DNA from: Betaproteobacteria bacterium
Lineage (GTDB): Bacteria > Pseudomonadota > Gammaproteobacteria > Burkholderiales > SG8-41
NCBI GenBank assembly: GCA_029863175.1
Contig: JAOTVX010000028.1
Coordinates: forward strand, 1 to 49,260
Length of the DNA stretch: 49,260 nucleotides
Direction: 5' to 3'
Positions 26,691 through 35,975 of the stretch are shown in pieces (position 1 is the stretch's first letter; each line of letters opens with the position of its first letter). Position numbers and translations under genes: made by a program. The notes below the pieces were generated by a model. It saw only the letters and a program-made list of their open reading frames with translations, did no database searches and was not told where the DNA came from.

Positions 26691-28122
26691 AGAGGTCCAC
26701 GAATTCGTGCACCGGCATCGCCTCCAGACGCGCCTGGTCGCGGCATGCGGCGAGGATCGCCTGTTGTTGCTTGGGCGGAAAGCGGCGGGCGAGGTTGGTC
26801 CGGAATTTCGCTTCGAGCAGCGGCACGCCTTCCTTGCGCCGGCGACGGTGGCCGACGGGATACTCAACGGCGACGTTCTCGGAACGCGAGCCATCCCGGA
26901 AGAAGACCTGGACTGCATTGGCGATGGAGCGCTTGCCGGGGTCGAGATAATCGCGCGTCCACTGCTTGTTCTCGACGCACTGGATCTTCGCGCGCAGGGC
27001 ATTGACGCGCGGGTCGCGGGCGACGTCGTCTTCGTAGTCGGCAGCAACGAGATTGCCTTTGATGAGCCCGATGGCGGTCATGTACTGGAGGCAGTGGTCG
27101 CGGTCGGCGGGATTGTGCAGCGGTCCCTTCTTGTCGATGATCCGGATGGCTGATTCGTGGGTCGTGATAACGACCTTCCTCACGTCCTCGATCCGGTCTT
27201 TCACCCGCGGGTGTAATCTGACCGCCGCCTCCACGGCGGTCTGGGCGTGAAACTCGGCCGGAAACGAAATCTTGAACAACACGTTTTCCATTACGTACGA
27301 GCCATAGGGCCGCTTGAAGCGCAACGGCTTGCCTTTGAACAGGACGTGCTGGAACCCCCATGTTTTCGCCGTCAGGGCAGAGGGGTAGCCCATCTCGCCC
27401 TTCAACGCCATCAGCGCAAGGCGCACAGCCCGGCTGGTCGCGTCGCCGGCGGCCCAGGATTTGCGCGAGCCGGTATTGGGGGTATGGCGGTAGGTACGCA
27501 GGGACTGACCGTCGATCCACGCATTCGAGAGTGCGTTGACGATCTCGTCGTAGGTCCCGCCCATCATATGGGCCACGACAGCAGTGGATGCGACTTTCAC
27601 GAGGACGACGTGGTCGAGACCGACGCGGTTGAAGCTGTTCTCGAGGGCGATCACCCCCTGGATCTCATGCGCCTTGATCATGGCCGTAAGGACGTCGCGC
27701 ATCACGAGCGGGTTCCTGCGCTGCGCGACACGCGTGCGCGACAGCCAGTCCGCCGTGGCCAGAATGCCGCCGAGACTGTCGGACGGGTGACCCCACTCGG
27801 CCGCAAGCCAGGTGTCATTGAAGTCGAGCCAGCGGACCATGGCGCCGAGGTTGAAGGCGGCCGTGACCGGATCAAGCTGGTAGGGCGTCCCCGGCACCTT
27901 GGCCCCGTTCGGCACGACCGTTCCTGGAACAACGGGGCCCAGCAGCTTGGTGCACGCCGGATATTCGAGCGCCTCGAGCCCGCAGCCGAGGGTGTCCATG
28001 AGGCAAAGCCGCGCCGTGTAATAGGCCTCCTTGCTACGGACCGGGTAGCGCACGACGTAATCGGCAATGTCCGTCAGGACCTTGTCAAATTTAGGGCGGA
28101 TGTTGGATATTTGAGAGCTCAT
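26680..28122 (-). CDS. prpD: MmgE/PrpD family protein, probable 2-methylcitrate dehydratase
   Basis: A 480-residue MmgE/PrpD-family protein. PrpD dehydrates 2-methylcitrate to 2-methyl-cis-aconitate. The conserved segment [18 protein letters not shown] and the downstream GGILATADW fit PrpD closely, as do the [11 protein letters not shown]-terminal helix and RRRKEG near the C-terminus. The length equals that of known PrpD proteins. It is transcribed leftward after prpC (102-base gap filled by a repeat), before acnA, so the three steps converting propionyl-CoA plus oxaloacetate to methylisocitrate are contiguous. No Shine-Dalgarno is evident at the ATG. Confidence 0.9.
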   Translation of the reverse strand: MSSQISNIRPKFDKVLTDIADYVVRYPVRSKEAYYTARLCLMDTLGCGLEALEYPACTKLLGPVVPGTVVPNGAKVPGTPYQLDPVTAAFNLGAMVRWLDFNDTWLAAEWGHPSDSLGGILATADWLSRTRVAQRRNPLVMRDVLTAMIKAHEIQGVIALENSFNRVGLDHVVLVKVASTAVVAHMMGGTYDEIVNALSNAWIDGQSLRTYRHTPNTGSRKSWAAGDATSRAVRLALMALKGEMGYPSALTAKTWGFQHVLFKGKPLRFKRPYGSYVMENVLFKISFPAEFHAQTAVEAAVRLHPRVKDRIEDVRKVVITTHESAIRIIDKKGPLHNPADRDHCLQYMTAIGLIKGNLVAADYEDDVARDPRVNALRAKIQCVENKQWTRDYLDPGKRSIANAVQVFFRDGSRSENVAVEYPVGHRRRRKEGVPLLEAKFRTNLARRFPPKQQQAILAACRDQARLEAMPVHEFVDLFTV

Positions 28123-28135
28123 TTTTCTGTTAGTG

Positions 28136-28229
28136 CGTGACCAGTGACCCGTGACCAGTGATCAGCAAAGACGACTGTTTGGTGTTTGGCTGTCGACGAC
28201 CGGTGACAGGTCACCAGTCACGGGTCACT
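28136..28229. repeat. Inverted GTGACCAGTGACC repeat between prpD and prpC
   Basis: The left arm 28136-28165 has GTGACCAGTGACCCGTGACC. The right arm 28200-28229 has GGTGACAGGTCACCAGTCAC, largely complementary. The arms can form a stem of roughly 30 bases with mismatches over a 34-base spacer. The repeat fills almost the entire gap between the two propionate genes and reaches the end of prpC. Confidence 0.7.
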
Positions 28230-29382
28230 TTCTGTTTTGGATGGGAACGAGCTTTCTTGCCTCGGGGCCGGTGTAGACCGCGGTCGGACGGATGATCTTG
28301 TTGTCGATGCGCTGCTCGATTACATGCGCCGACCAGCCGCTGGTGCGGGCGATGACGAAAATCGGTGTGAACATCGGCGTCGGCACGCCCATGCGGTGAT
28401 AGGAAACGGCGGAGAACCAGTCGAGGTTCGCAAACATCTTTCTCTCCCGCATCATCACCGACTCGATACGGTCGGCCACCTCAAACATTTTCATGTCGCC
28501 CACCGCCTCGGACAGGCGACGCGCGACTTCCTTGATGATCTTGTTGCGGGGATCGGCGATCGTGTAGACCGGGTGTCCGAAGCCGATGACAACTTCCTTG
28601 TTGCGCACCCGTGTCACGATGTCGTTTTCCGCATCGTCGGGCGTGTCGTAGCGATTCATCACCTCGAAGCCGACTTCGTTCGCCCCGCCGTGCTTGGGTC
28701 CCTTTAGCGCGCCGATCGCGCCCGTGACCGCTGAGTACATGTCGGCCCCGGTGCCCGCCACGACGCGCGCGGCAAACGTGGAGGCATTGAACTCGTGCTC
28801 GGCGTAGAGGTTGAGCGAGGTGTGCATCGCCCGCAGCCATTGCGGCTGCGCCGGCTTGCCGTGCAGCAGGTGCAGAAAATGGCCGCCGATGGAATCGTCA
28901 TCCGTTTCGAGATCGATGCGGCGTCCGCGGTGCGAGTAGTGATACCAATAGAGCAGCATCGAGCCGAATGAGGCCATGAGCCGGTCCGCGATGTCGCGCG
29001 CACCCGGCAGATTCTGGTCGTCTTTCTCCGGCAGCGCGGTTCCCAAGGCCGAGCAGCCGGTCCGCATGACGTCCATGGGGTGGGCGCTGGCGGGCACCTG
29101 TTCGAGGACGCGGAGCACCGTGGCCGGCAGGGCGCGAAGCTGCGCCAGCTTTGCCTTGTAGCCCCGGAGCTCGGCTGCGGTCGGTAATTTCCCATGCACG
29201 AGCAGGTAGGCGATTTCCTCGAACTCGCATTGCTCGGCGATGTCCAGAATATCGTAGCCGCGATAGTGGAGGTCGTTGCCGCTGCGCCCGACCGTGCACA
29301 ATGCGGTGCTGCCGGCCTCCACACCCGACAACGCAACCGATTTCTTGGGCTTGAATGCAGTAGAGGTTTCTTTGTTGCTCAT
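28225..29382 (-). CDS. prpC: 2-methylcitrate synthase PrpC
   Basis: A 385-residue citrate synthase-family enzyme that joins propionyl-CoA and oxaloacetate to form 2-methylcitrate. The short length, the N-terminal [27 protein letters not shown] and [13 protein letters not shown] are typical of PrpC rather than GltA. The active-site region [12 protein letters not shown] and [10 protein letters not shown] contain the catalytic histidines, and the family Asp is downstream. The ATG at 29382 is preferred; an upstream start would read 18 residues from a repeat. A second, true citrate synthase (gltA) lies at 34.6 kb, supporting the assignment. Confidence 0.93.
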   Translation of the reverse strand: MSNKETSTAFKPKKSVALSGVEAGSTALCTVGRSGNDLHYRGYDILDIAEQCEFEEIAYLLVHGKLPTAAELRGYKAKLAQLRALPATVLRVLEQVPASAHPMDVMRTGCSALGTALPEKDDQNLPGARDIADRLMASFGSMLLYWYHYSHRGRRIDLETDDDSIGGHFLHLLHGKPAQPQWLRAMHTSLNLYAEHEFNASTFAARVVAGTGADMYSAVTGAIGALKGPKHGGANEVGFEVMNRYDTPDDAENDIVTRVRNKEVVIGFGHPVYTIADPRNKIIKEVARRLSEAVGDMKMFEVADRIESVMMRERKMFANLDWFSAVSYHRMGVPTPMFTPIFVIARTSGWSAHVIEQRIDNKIIRPTAVYTGPEARKLVPIQNRK

Positions 29383-29402
29383 CGTTGCCCTTTCGATAGA
29401 AG

Positions 29403-29503
29403 CTTCACCGCAAAGACGCCAAGGCGCAAAGACCACGCAATGATTGTTTTACATTGATCTTCGGATCGCGAGCTGTGATCCCTTCACGTCTTTGCGGTTA
29501 AGG
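29403..29503. repeat. Inverted CCGCAAAGACGCC-word repeat between prpC and mdh
   Basis: The left arm CTTCACCGCAAAGACGCC followed by AAGGCGCAAAG is at 29403-29431. The right arm CGTCTTTGCGGTTAAGG is at 29487-29503 and pairs with its start. The same words recur at 40086-40188. No gene is present in the 138-base gap. Confidence 0.7.
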
Positions 29504-29520
29504 AAAAGCGCCGTCGGGCG

Positions 29521-30510
29521 TCAGCCCAGGAGATGCTTGATGGCGTCGCGCTCTTCGTGCAACTCCTTGAGCGTTGCCATCATGCGCGCCCGACTGAAAT
29601 CGCTGATTTCCAGGCCCGGAACGATCTCTTGCTTTCCATTGTGGCACACGCATGGATAGCCGTAGATGACACCCTCTGGGATGCCATAGCTACCGTCCGA
29701 GGCCATCCCCATGCTGACCCAATCGCCCTCGCGGCTACCGTAGACCCAGTCGCGAACGTGGTCCATGGCGGCGTTCGCGGCGCTGGCGGCCGAAGATAAG
29801 CCGCGCGCGTCGATGATGGCCGCTCCCCGCTTCTGGATGGTCGGGATGAAAAAGTCCTCGAGCCACTTCTGGTCGTTGATCAACTTGGCCGCATTCTTAC
29901 CGTCCACCTCGGCATGGAAGAGGTCGGGATACTGGGTCGCGGAGTGATTGCCCCAGACGGTCATCTTCCGCACGCTGGCGACCAGTTTGCCGGTTTTCTG
30001 GGCCACCTGTGACAGCGCACGATTATGATCCAACCGCATCATCGAGCCAAAATTACTCGGCTTGAGATCAGGGGCATTCTTCATCGCGATCAGGCAGTTG
30101 GTGTTGGCTGGGTTGCCCACGACCAGCACTTTCACATCCCGTTTGGCCACTTCGGAAAGGGCCTTGCCCTGCGGGGCAAATATCTTGCCGTTCGCATCAA
30201 GCAAATCCTTTCGTTCCATGCCGGGGCCTCGCGGCCGCGCGCCGACCAGCAAGGCGATATCGGCATCTTTGAAGGCAACCATCGGGTCGGCGGTGGGAAC
30301 GGCCCCGGCAAGCAGCGGAAAGGCGCAGTCGTCGAGCTCCATGATCACGCCTGTAAGCGCCTTCTGAGCCTTGGCGTCCGGGATCTCGAGCATTTGAAGG
30401 ATGACCGGCTGATCTTTGCCGAGCATTTCGCCATTGGCGATGCGGAACAATAGACTGTAGCCGATCTGACCGGCTGCGCCGGTCACGGCGACGCGCATGG
30501 GTTGTTTCAT
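29521..30510 (-). CDS. mdh: Malate dehydrogenase
   Basis: A 329-residue NAD-dependent malate dehydrogenase of the MDH group common in betaproteobacteria and cytosolic eukaryotic enzymes. It has [35 protein letters not shown] with substrate arginines, [13 protein letters not shown], and the catalytic histidine in [13 protein letters not shown]. It oxidises malate to oxaloacetate in the TCA cycle. The ATG at 30510 has AGGAG 9 bases upstream; an extended frame to 30678 is not supported. It is the first gene of the leftward arm, divergent from the sdh operon, with a good sigma70-like promoter at 30608-30637. Confidence 0.97.
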   Translation of the reverse strand: MKQPMRVAVTGAAGQIGYSLLFRIANGEMLGKDQPVILQMLEIPDAKAQKALTGVIMELDDCAFPLLAGAVPTADPMVAFKDADIALLVGARPRGPGMERKDLLDANGKIFAPQGKALSEVAKRDVKVLVVGNPANTNCLIAMKNAPDLKPSNFGSMMRLDHNRALSQVAQKTGKLVASVRKMTVWGNHSATQYPDLFHAEVDGKNAAKLINDQKWLEDFFIPTIQKRGAAIIDARGLSSAASAANAAMDHVRDWVYGSREGDWVSMGMASDGSYGIPEGVIYGYPCVCHNGKQEIVPGLEISDFSRARMMATLKELHEERDAIKHLLG

Positions 30511-30607
30511 CAAGTGGACTCCTGTTATCCGGGACGTGGTTTTGCTTGTCGAAAACGGGGCAAGAGAAGCAAAGTGGGCGACGCTGCCGCCAGCGTCTTG
30601 AGGAGTG

Positions 30608-30637
30608 ATGATAGCGAACGTTGCACTGAAGTGACAA
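30608..30637 (-). promoter_or_regulatory. Candidate sigma70 promoter for mdh
   Basis: On the minus strand, TTGTCA (30637-30632) is followed after 18 bases by TATCAT (30613-30608). Both boxes match consensus at 5 of 6 positions. The predicted transcript would have a leader of about 90 bases before the mdh ATG at 30510. Confidence 0.5.
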
Positions 30638-30726
30638 GTTAGGATCTGAAATGAAGTGAGCTCTAGCGTGCGTAGCAAATCAGCGGGTTACAAACGGGGA
30701 CGCGCCTTATGCAGTGCATCAAAAAC

Positions 30727-30735
30727 TGCTAAAAT
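30727..30735 (+). promoter_or_regulatory. Candidate extended -10 promoter for sdhCDAB
   Basis: TGCTAAAAT at 30727-30735 fits the extended -10 pattern TGnTANAAT. The -35 position (about 30707-30712, TTATGC) is weak, as is usual with extended -10 promoters. The leader to the sdhC ATG would be about 95 bases. Confidence 0.4.
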
Positions 30736-30837
30736 CAAGCGGGTAAATCTGATTCCTCCCGCCGTCGTATCCATACAGACAGGCCCGACAGTCTAGCGAT
30801 TGCATTTGCCGCTTGAGCCCCGACCGAATAAGAACTA

Positions 30838-31212
30838 ATGACCAAGCCGAGACCGAAACACCTCAATCTCTTTCAGATTCGTTTGCCGTTGCCCGGGGTC
30901 ATTTCGATTATGCACCGGGTCTTCGGCGCAACATTATTTCTCGTGATTCCGCTGCTGCTCTACGCAATGCAGCTGAGCCTCGAATCACCCCAGTCGTTTG
31001 ACGGACTGAAGAGCGTGATGGCGCACCCGCTCGTCAAGCTCGTCATTCTGGGTTTGGTCTGGGCGTATCTGCACCACTTCTGCGCTGGTATCCGCTATCT
31101 CGCCCTCGATCTCGATTATGGCACCGAGCTCGGACCGGCGCGGGCGAGTGCGAAAGCGGTGGTAGCCGTAAGCGTTGCCCTGACGCTGTTGATTGGGATG
31201 TGGCTATGGTAA
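30838..31212 (+). CDS. sdhC: Succinate dehydrogenase cytochrome b556 subunit SdhC
   Basis: A 124-residue membrane anchor of complex II with three helices. The conserved LPLPGVISIMHRVFGA segment contains the quinone-site Ser/Arg pattern, and HHFCAGIRYLALD holds the heme-ligand histidine. The start at 30838 yields the typical KPRPKHLNLFQIRLP N-terminus. It overlaps the start of sdhD by a few bases, showing translational coupling. Confidence 0.95.
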   Translation: MTKPRPKHLNLFQIRLPLPGVISIMHRVFGATLFLVIPLLLYAMQLSLESPQSFDGLKSVMAHPLVKLVILGLVWAYLHHFCAGIRYLALDLDYGTELGPARASAKAVVAVSVALTLLIGMWLW

Positions 31213-31553
31213 AGCGCGAGGTCGTCGGCGCTCACTACGGGCTGCGCGAGTGGCTCGCGCAGCGCATTACCGCTGTCGTGATGGCGATCTACACACTGCT
31301 GCTGGTGCTGGTGTTCGTTCGTGTTCCGGTGGTCGATTTCTGGCACTGGCAGGCGCTGTGGAAACTGCCCGTGATGCGTTACGCGACGGTGCTGTTCCTG
31401 CTCAGCGTTTACTATCATGCCTGGATCGGCCTCCGCGACATTTTCATGGATTACATCAAGGATCCGGGGCTGCGCCTGGCGCTTTACGTCATCGTCATCA
31501 GCGCTTTGGTCTGCTATACGGTATGGTCCGTTCAGATTCTTTGGAGTTTGTAG
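31200..31553 (+). CDS. sdhD: Succinate dehydrogenase membrane anchor SdhD
   Basis: A 117-residue three-helix anchor of complex II. The REWLAQRITAVVMAIY segment and SVYYHAWIGLRDIFMDYI (heme and quinone region) match SdhD. A GTG at 31200 or an ATG at 31206 could start translation; both lie inside the end of sdhC, so translation is coupled. The stop codon abuts the sdhA start. Confidence 0.93.
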   Translation: MAMVKREVVGAHYGLREWLAQRITAVVMAIYTLLLVLVFVRVPVVDFWHWQALWKLPVMRYATVLFLLSVYYHAWIGLRDIFMDYIKDPGLRLALYVIVISALVCYTVWSVQILWSL

Positions 31554-33320
31554 ATGAGATTGCCGGTCCGGACGTTTGACGCGGTCATCGTGGGTGGTGG
31601 CGGCTCGGGGCTGCGCACGGCGCTCGAATTGGCGCGCGCCGATCTCAAGGTCGCGGTGCTGTCCAAGGTATTTCCCACGCGCTCGCACACTGTGGCAGCA
31701 CAGGGCGGCGTTGCCGCCGCGCTGGGCAATGTCGAGGAGGACAACTGGCACTGGCACATGTATGACACGGTGAAGGGCTCCGACTACCTGGGCGACCAGG
31801 ATGCCATCGAGTTCATGTGCCGTAAGGCTAACGAGGTCGTCTACGAGCTCGAACATTTCGGCATGCCCTTCGACCGGCTGCCCAACGGCAAGATCTATCA
31901 GCGGCCTTTTGGCGGCCAAACCCGCAACTACGGCGAGCGCATGGTTCCGCGTTCGTGTGCCGCGGCCGACCGTACGGGCCATGCCATGCTGCACACGCTG
32001 TATCAGGCCAACGTCAAGGCTCGCACGCAGTTCTTCATCGAGTCGATGGCGCTCGACCTCGTGCGCGGAGCGGACGGCGCGGTGCTCGGTGTCACAGCCC
32101 TCGAGATGGAGACCGGCGAAGTCATGGTGCTCCAGGCAAAGGCAACGGTCCTTGCGACCGGTGGCGCGGGACGTATTTACGCGGCCAGCACGAATGCGTT
32201 CATCAATACTGGCGATGGCCTCGGCATGGCGGCTCGCGCAGGCGTCCCACTCGAGGATATGGAGTTCTGGCAGTTCCACCCGACCGGTGTCGCGGGCGCG
32301 GGCGTGCTGATTACCGAGGGCGTGCGCGGTGAGGGCGGCTATCTGCTCAACAAGGACGGCGAGCGATTCATGGAGCGCTATGCGCCCAATGCCAAGGATC
32401 TGGCCAGCCGCGACGTGGTCTCGCGCGCGATGGCGACCGAGATCAAGGAGGGACGTGGCACCGGCAAAGATGGCGATAGCATTCTGCTCAAGCTCGACCA
32501 TCTCGGCGAGGAAGTCATCAACAAGCGGCTTCCAGGCATCCGGGAGATCGCGCGGAAATTCGCCAATGCCGATCCTGTCAAGGACCCGATCCCCGTCGTG
32601 CCGACGTGCCACTATCAGATGGGTGGCATTCCCGCAAACTATCACGGCGAGGTCGTCGCGCCGAAAAACGGCAACGCCGAAGCGGTCGTGGAGGGTCTTT
32701 ATGCAGTCGGCGAATGCGCATGCGTGTCAGTGCATGGCGCCAACCGGTTGGGGACCAATTCGCTGCTGGACCTTCTGGTGTTCGGTAAGGCGGCCGGTGA
32801 GCAGGTAATCCGCAATCTCAAAGAAGCGGGGCGGGCGCACCCCGCGCTGCCGAAGGAGGCGGGCGAGCTTACTTTGCAGCGGTTAGCGCGCCTCGACGGC
32901 CAAAAGAACGGGGAGCGCGTAGCCGATGTTGGCGCCGACATGCGACGCATCATGCAGCTTCACTGCGGTGTCTTCCGCTTCCCGGACCTGCTCATCGAGG
33001 GCGTGCGAAAGCTGAAGGTAGTCGCCGAGCGCGCGAGCCGGACAGAGATACAGGACAAGAGTAAGACCTTCAATACTGCGCGTGTCGAGGCGCTCGAGCT
33101 CGACAATCTCATCGAAACCGCAGTCGCGTCGCTCGTGTCGGCTGAGGCGCGGAAGGAGAGCCGAGGCTCGCACGACCGTGCCGATTGCCCCGACCGAGAC
33201 GATCAGAACTGGCTAAAACATACGCTATGGTACAAGGAAGGCAACCGGCTCGTGTACAAACCCGTGCACCAAAAGCCCCTGACGGTCGAGTCGTTCGAGC
33301 CGAAGGCCCGCGTTTATTGA
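31554..33320 (+). CDS. sdhA: Succinate dehydrogenase flavoprotein subunit SdhA
   Basis: The 588-residue catalytic subunit of complex II, which oxidises succinate to fumarate. FAD is attached covalently at His45 in [16 protein letters not shown]. The N-terminal dinucleotide site is [16 protein letters not shown]. Substrate and proton-shuttle residues lie in [23 protein letters not shown] and [16 protein letters not shown]. Its C-terminus ends in the conserved FEPKARVY. It starts directly after sdhD with GGAG about 7 bases upstream. Flavinylation is expected to need SdhE, encoded downstream. Confidence 0.98.
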   Translation: MRLPVRTFDAVIVGGGGSGLRTALELARADLKVAVLSKVFPTRSHTVAAQGGVAAALGNVEEDNWHWHMYDTVKGSDYLGDQDAIEFMCRKANEVVYELEHFGMPFDRLPNGKIYQRPFGGQTRNYGERMVPRSCAAADRTGHAMLHTLYQANVKARTQFFIESMALDLVRGADGAVLGVTALEMETGEVMVLQAKATVLATGGAGRIYAASTNAFINTGDGLGMAARAGVPLEDMEFWQFHPTGVAGAGVLITEGVRGEGGYLLNKDGERFMERYAPNAKDLASRDVVSRAMATEIKEGRGTGKDGDSILLKLDHLGEEVINKRLPGIREIARKFANADPVKDPIPVVPTCHYQMGGIPANYHGEVVAPKNGNAEAVVEGLYAVGECACVSVHGANRLGTNSLLDLLVFGKAAGEQVIRNLKEAGRAHPALPKEAGELTLQRLARLDGQKNGERVADVGADMRRIMQLHCGVFRFPDLLIEGVRKLKVVAERASRTEIQDKSKTFNTARVEALELDNLIETAVASLVSAEARKESRGSHDRADCPDRDDQNWLKHTLWYKEGNRLVYKPVHQKPLTVESFEPKARVY

Positions 33321-33350
33321 CGTGAATGGTGAATCGTGAATGGTGAATCG
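33321..33350. repeat. Tandem GTGAATGGTGAATC word
   Basis: CGTGAATGGTGAATCGTGAATGGTGAATCG repeats a 15-base unit exactly twice, directly after the sdhA stop codon. The same word appears at 1303-1316 and, weakly, at 35873-35894. It fills much of the 90-base gap between sdhA and sdhB, an operon where such gaps are usually small. Confidence 0.65.
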
Positions 33351-33410
33351 TAGACAGGACACGGAACGGGTCGGAGATGGGCGCCGATTTACGATTTCTT
33401 GGAGCTGCTA

Positions 33411-34106
33411 ATGCGTTTTTCGATATACCGCTACAACCCAGAAGTTGACGACAAACCGCGCATGCAAGACTACGACATCGCGCTCGAGCCGACCGACCGC
33501 ATGCTGCTGGATGCGCTGGTGCGCATCAAGGCGCACGATGACAGCCTGGCGTTCCGTCGCTCCTGCCGTGAAGGCGTGTGCGGCTCGGACGGTATGAGCA
33601 TCAACGGCAGGAACGGCCTGGCGTGCATCACGAAGCTGGCTGATCTGCGTGACCCGGTCGTCATCCGGCCATTGCCTGGGTTGCCGGTGATTCGCGATCT
33701 GATCGTCGACATGTCACAGTTCTTCAAGCAATACCAGTCGGTCAAGCCGTACGTGATCAACAACGACCCGCCGCCCGAGAAGGAGCGGCCGCAGTCGCCG
33801 CAAGACCGCGAGGAGCTCGACGGGCTCTACGAATGCATTCTGTGCGCCTGCTGTTCGACAGCCTGCCCGTCGTTCTGGTGGAACCCCGACAAGTTTGTCG
33901 GGCCGGCGGGCCTGTTGCAGGCGTACCGTTTCATTGCCGACACGCGTGACCAGGCGACCAACGAGCGACTCGACGATCTGGAAGATCCTTACCGCCTGTT
34001 CCGGTGCCACACGATTATGAACTGCGTCGAGGTCTGCCCGAAGGGCCTCAATCCGACGCGTGCGATCGGCAAGATCAAGGAATTGCTGGTCAAGCGCACC
34101 GTCTAG
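33411..34106 (+). CDS. sdhB: Succinate dehydrogenase iron-sulfur subunit SdhB
   Basis: The 231-residue electron-transfer subunit of complex II. The [2Fe-2S] ligands are Cys52, Cys57 and Cys72, with Asp60 in the third position of REGVCGSDG, as in other bacterial SdhB. The C-terminal half has CILCACCSTACPSFWW and CVEVCPKGLNPTRAI for the [4Fe-4S] and [3Fe-4S] clusters. The ATG at 33411 has GGAG 7 bases upstream; a TTG at 33399 is in frame but less likely. REP-like palindromes follow immediately, starting at its stop codon. Confidence 0.97.
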   Translation: MRFSIYRYNPEVDDKPRMQDYDIALEPTDRMLLDALVRIKAHDDSLAFRRSCREGVCGSDGMSINGRNGLACITKLADLRDPVVIRPLPGLPVIRDLIVDMSQFFKQYQSVKPYVINNDPPPEKERPQSPQDREELDGLYECILCACCSTACPSFWWNPDKFVGPAGLLQAYRFIADTRDQATNERLDDLEDPYRLFRCHTIMNCVEVCPKGLNPTRAIGKIKELLVKRTV

Positions 34107-34140
34107 GAATTCGTCGGGTTCAACCTCGACGAATTCCTTA
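34104..34140. repeat. REP-like palindrome TAGGAATTCGTCGGG after sdhB
   Basis: TAGGAATTCGTCG (34104-34116) pairs with CGACGAATTCCTTA (34127-34140), a near-perfect stem of about 13 bases. The first three bases are the sdhB stop codon. It matches the form and core of the palindrome at 10942-10977. No T-tract follows. It may stabilise the sdhCDAB transcript end. Confidence 0.65.
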
Positions 34141-34219
34141 TTGGGTTTGCTCGAAATGGGCGATAGAGCATAGGTTATCGCAGATGAGGGGATTCAAGTG
34201 CAACGTCCAGATACTTTGA

Positions 34220-34256
34220 TAAGGAATTTGCCGGGTGAAAAACCGGCAAATTCCTA
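34220..34256. repeat. REP-like palindrome AAGGAATTTGCCGG before sdhE
   Basis: AAGGAATTTGCCGG (34221-34234) pairs with CCGGCAAATTCCTA (34243-34256), 13 of 14 positions, around a GTGAAAAA loop. It shares the outer AGGAATT words with 34104-34140. It ends four bases before the sdhE ATG, so it could mask or expose the sdhE start. Confidence 0.65.
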
Positions 34257-34260
34257 GTGT

Positions 34261-34494
34261 ATGGGAGACCTCGATCGCATACGTTGGCATTGCCGCCGCG
34301 GATTGCTCGAACTCGACCTGATCCTGGCGCGGTTCATGGAACGCCATTACGAAAACCTCGACAACGAGGGGCGGGCCCGGTTTAGTGAGCTGTTGGAGCG
34401 ACCCGACAACGACCTTCTCGACTGGGCGCTCGGGCGGGGTGCGCCGGCGGAGCCGCGTTACCAACGTGTCATCGAGTTATTGCGTGCGTCATAA
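34261..34494 (+). CDS. sdhE: Succinate dehydrogenase assembly factor SdhE
   Basis: A 77-residue five-helix protein needed for covalent FAD attachment to SdhA. The family signature CRRGLLELDLIL (residues 11-22) contains the essential RGxxE motif. ERPDNDLLDWALGR matches the C-terminal conserved region. It lies between sdhB and gltA, its usual betaproteobacterial position. No Shine-Dalgarno is seen, and a palindrome ends just before the ATG. Confidence 0.95.
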   Translation: MGDLDRIRWHCRRGLLELDLILARFMERHYENLDNEGRARFSELLERPDNDLLDWALGRGAPAEPRYQRVIELLRAS

Positions 34495-34518
34495 GCCAAA
34501 TTATAGATGAGATTATAC

Positions 34519-34554
34519 ATTATAATACACGAATAACCAATTGAAGATAAGGAG
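34519..34554 (+). promoter_or_regulatory. gltA promoter -10 and ribosome binding site
   Basis: A 66-base AT-rich gap precedes gltA. TATAAT at 34521-34526 is a perfect -10; the matching -35 position (about 34498-34503) is poor. AAGGAG at 34549-34554 is an ideal ribosome binding site 6 bases before the ATG at 34561. gltA can therefore be expressed separately from sdh. Confidence 0.55.
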
Positions 34555-34560
34555 ATAATT

Positions 34561-35859
34561 ATGGCTGAGAAACTGGCGACACTGAGCTTCAGCGATGGCA
34601 CGCCATCGATCGATTTTCCAGTGCTGGGTGGCAGCGAGGGCCCCGAGGTGATTGACGTGCGCGCGCTCTATGGGAAGACGGGGAAATTCACCTACGATCC
34701 CGGCTTCATGTCTACGGCCAGTTGCCGCTCGAGCATCACCTACATCGATGGTGACGTGGGCATTCTTCAATATCGCGGCTATCCCATCGAGCATCTGGCC
34801 GAGCATTGCACGTTCCTTGAGGTGGCCTACCTGATCTTAAACGGCGAGCTGCCCAACGAGAAGCAGCTCGATGAATTCGTGGGCATTGTCACCCGGCACA
34901 CCATGGTCCACGAGCAGCTCTCGCGTTTTTACACCGGATTCCGGCGCGACGCCCATCCGATGGCAATCGTCTGCGGCGTGGTGGGGGCACTCTCCGCGTT
35001 CTACCACGACTCGATCGACATCCACGATGCGCGCAGTCGCGACATATCTGCCTTTCGCCTGATCGCCAAGCTGCCCACGATCACGGCGATGACGTATAAG
35101 TACAACCTGGGCCAGCCGTTCATGTATCCCAGGAATACGCTGTCCTATGTCGACAATTTTCTCTACATGATGTTCGGCACCCCTTGCGCCGACTACACGC
35201 CCAATCCCGTGCTCTCGCGCGCGATGGAGCGCGTCCTCATCCTGCACGCCGATCACGAGCAGAATGCCTCGACTTCCACGGTACGGCTTGCGGGCTCGAC
35301 CGGTGCCAACCCGTTTGCCTGCATTTCCGCGGGGATCGCCAGCCTCTGGGGGCCGGCGCACGGCGGTGCCAACGAGGCCGTGCTGAAAATGCTCGGGGAA
35401 ATCGACGATGTCAAGAACATTCCGGCATTCATCAGGCGCGTCAAGGAAAAAGACGGCCATGCCATGCTGATGGGCTTCGGCCATCGTGTCTACAAGAATT
35501 ACGATCCTCGCGCCAAGATCATTCAGAAAACATGCCACGAGGTGCTCGAGGAGCTCGATCTCAAGGACGACAAGCTGTTCAAGCTTGCCATCGCGCTCGA
35601 GAAAGTGGCCCTGGAAGACGATTACTTCATTCAGCGCAAGCTCTATCCCAATGTCGATTTTTATTCCGGCATCGTCTACAAGGCGCTGGGGATTCCCGTC
35701 AGCATGTTCACGGCGATTTTCGCGCTGGCGCGGACGGTAGGTTGGATCGCCCAATGGAACGAGCTGATCGGCGATCCCGATCAGAAAATCGGCCGGCCAC
35801 GCCAACTGTTCGCGGGCGCAAAGCGGCGCGAGTTTCTTCCCATGGCGAAACGAAAGTAA
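34561..35859 (+). CDS. gltA: Citrate synthase GltA
   Basis: A 432-residue type II hexameric citrate synthase, the entry step of the TCA cycle. It has the N-terminal beta-rich extension of Gram-negative enzymes and catalytic [34 protein letters not shown] and [14 protein letters not shown] with the active-site His and Asp residues. The larger size and GFGHRVY distinguish it from prpC at 28.2 kb. The start is supported by a strong ribosome binding site. sucA follows after 116 bases. Confidence 0.97.
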   Translation: MAEKLATLSFSDGTPSIDFPVLGGSEGPEVIDVRALYGKTGKFTYDPGFMSTASCRSSITYIDGDVGILQYRGYPIEHLAEHCTFLEVAYLILNGELPNEKQLDEFVGIVTRHTMVHEQLSRFYTGFRRDAHPMAIVCGVVGALSAFYHDSIDIHDARSRDISAFRLIAKLPTITAMTYKYNLGQPFMYPRNTLSYVDNFLYMMFGTPCADYTPNPVLSRAMERVLILHADHEQNASTSTVRLAGSTGANPFACISAGIASLWGPAHGGANEAVLKMLGEIDDVKNIPAFIRRVKEKDGHAMLMGFGHRVYKNYDPRAKIIQKTCHEVLEELDLKDDKLFKLAIALEKVALEDDYFIQRKLYPNVDFYSGIVYKALGIPVSMFTAIFALARTVGWIAQWNELIGDPDQKIGRPRQLFAGAKRREFLPMAKRK

Positions 35860-35975
35860 TCGGTGACTATTGAATCGTGAGTAGCGAATGGTGATTGCGG
35901 ACCTGTTCCTGCCGGACTGTGTGTCCACTCTCGTCGTTGACGACTCACGCCTTTGAAAATGCGTCGGGTGCGGCG

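Larger units (their letters stand above)
30511..30837. promoter_or_regulatory. mdh-sdh divergent control region
   Basis: This 327-base gap separates leftward mdh and rightward sdhC. It has no credible gene on either strand. It contains a candidate promoter for each direction (listed separately). No transcription factor gene lies here, whereas a GntR gene is often found between mdh and sdhC in Burkholderiales (recalled from general knowledge). It may control most TCA genes in the window. Confidence 0.6.

Noticed and set aside
31116..32645. 509-residue minus-strand frame opposite sdhA
   Set aside because: Antisense to sdhC-sdhD-sdhA with His/Arg/Asp-rich composition typical of shadow frames.
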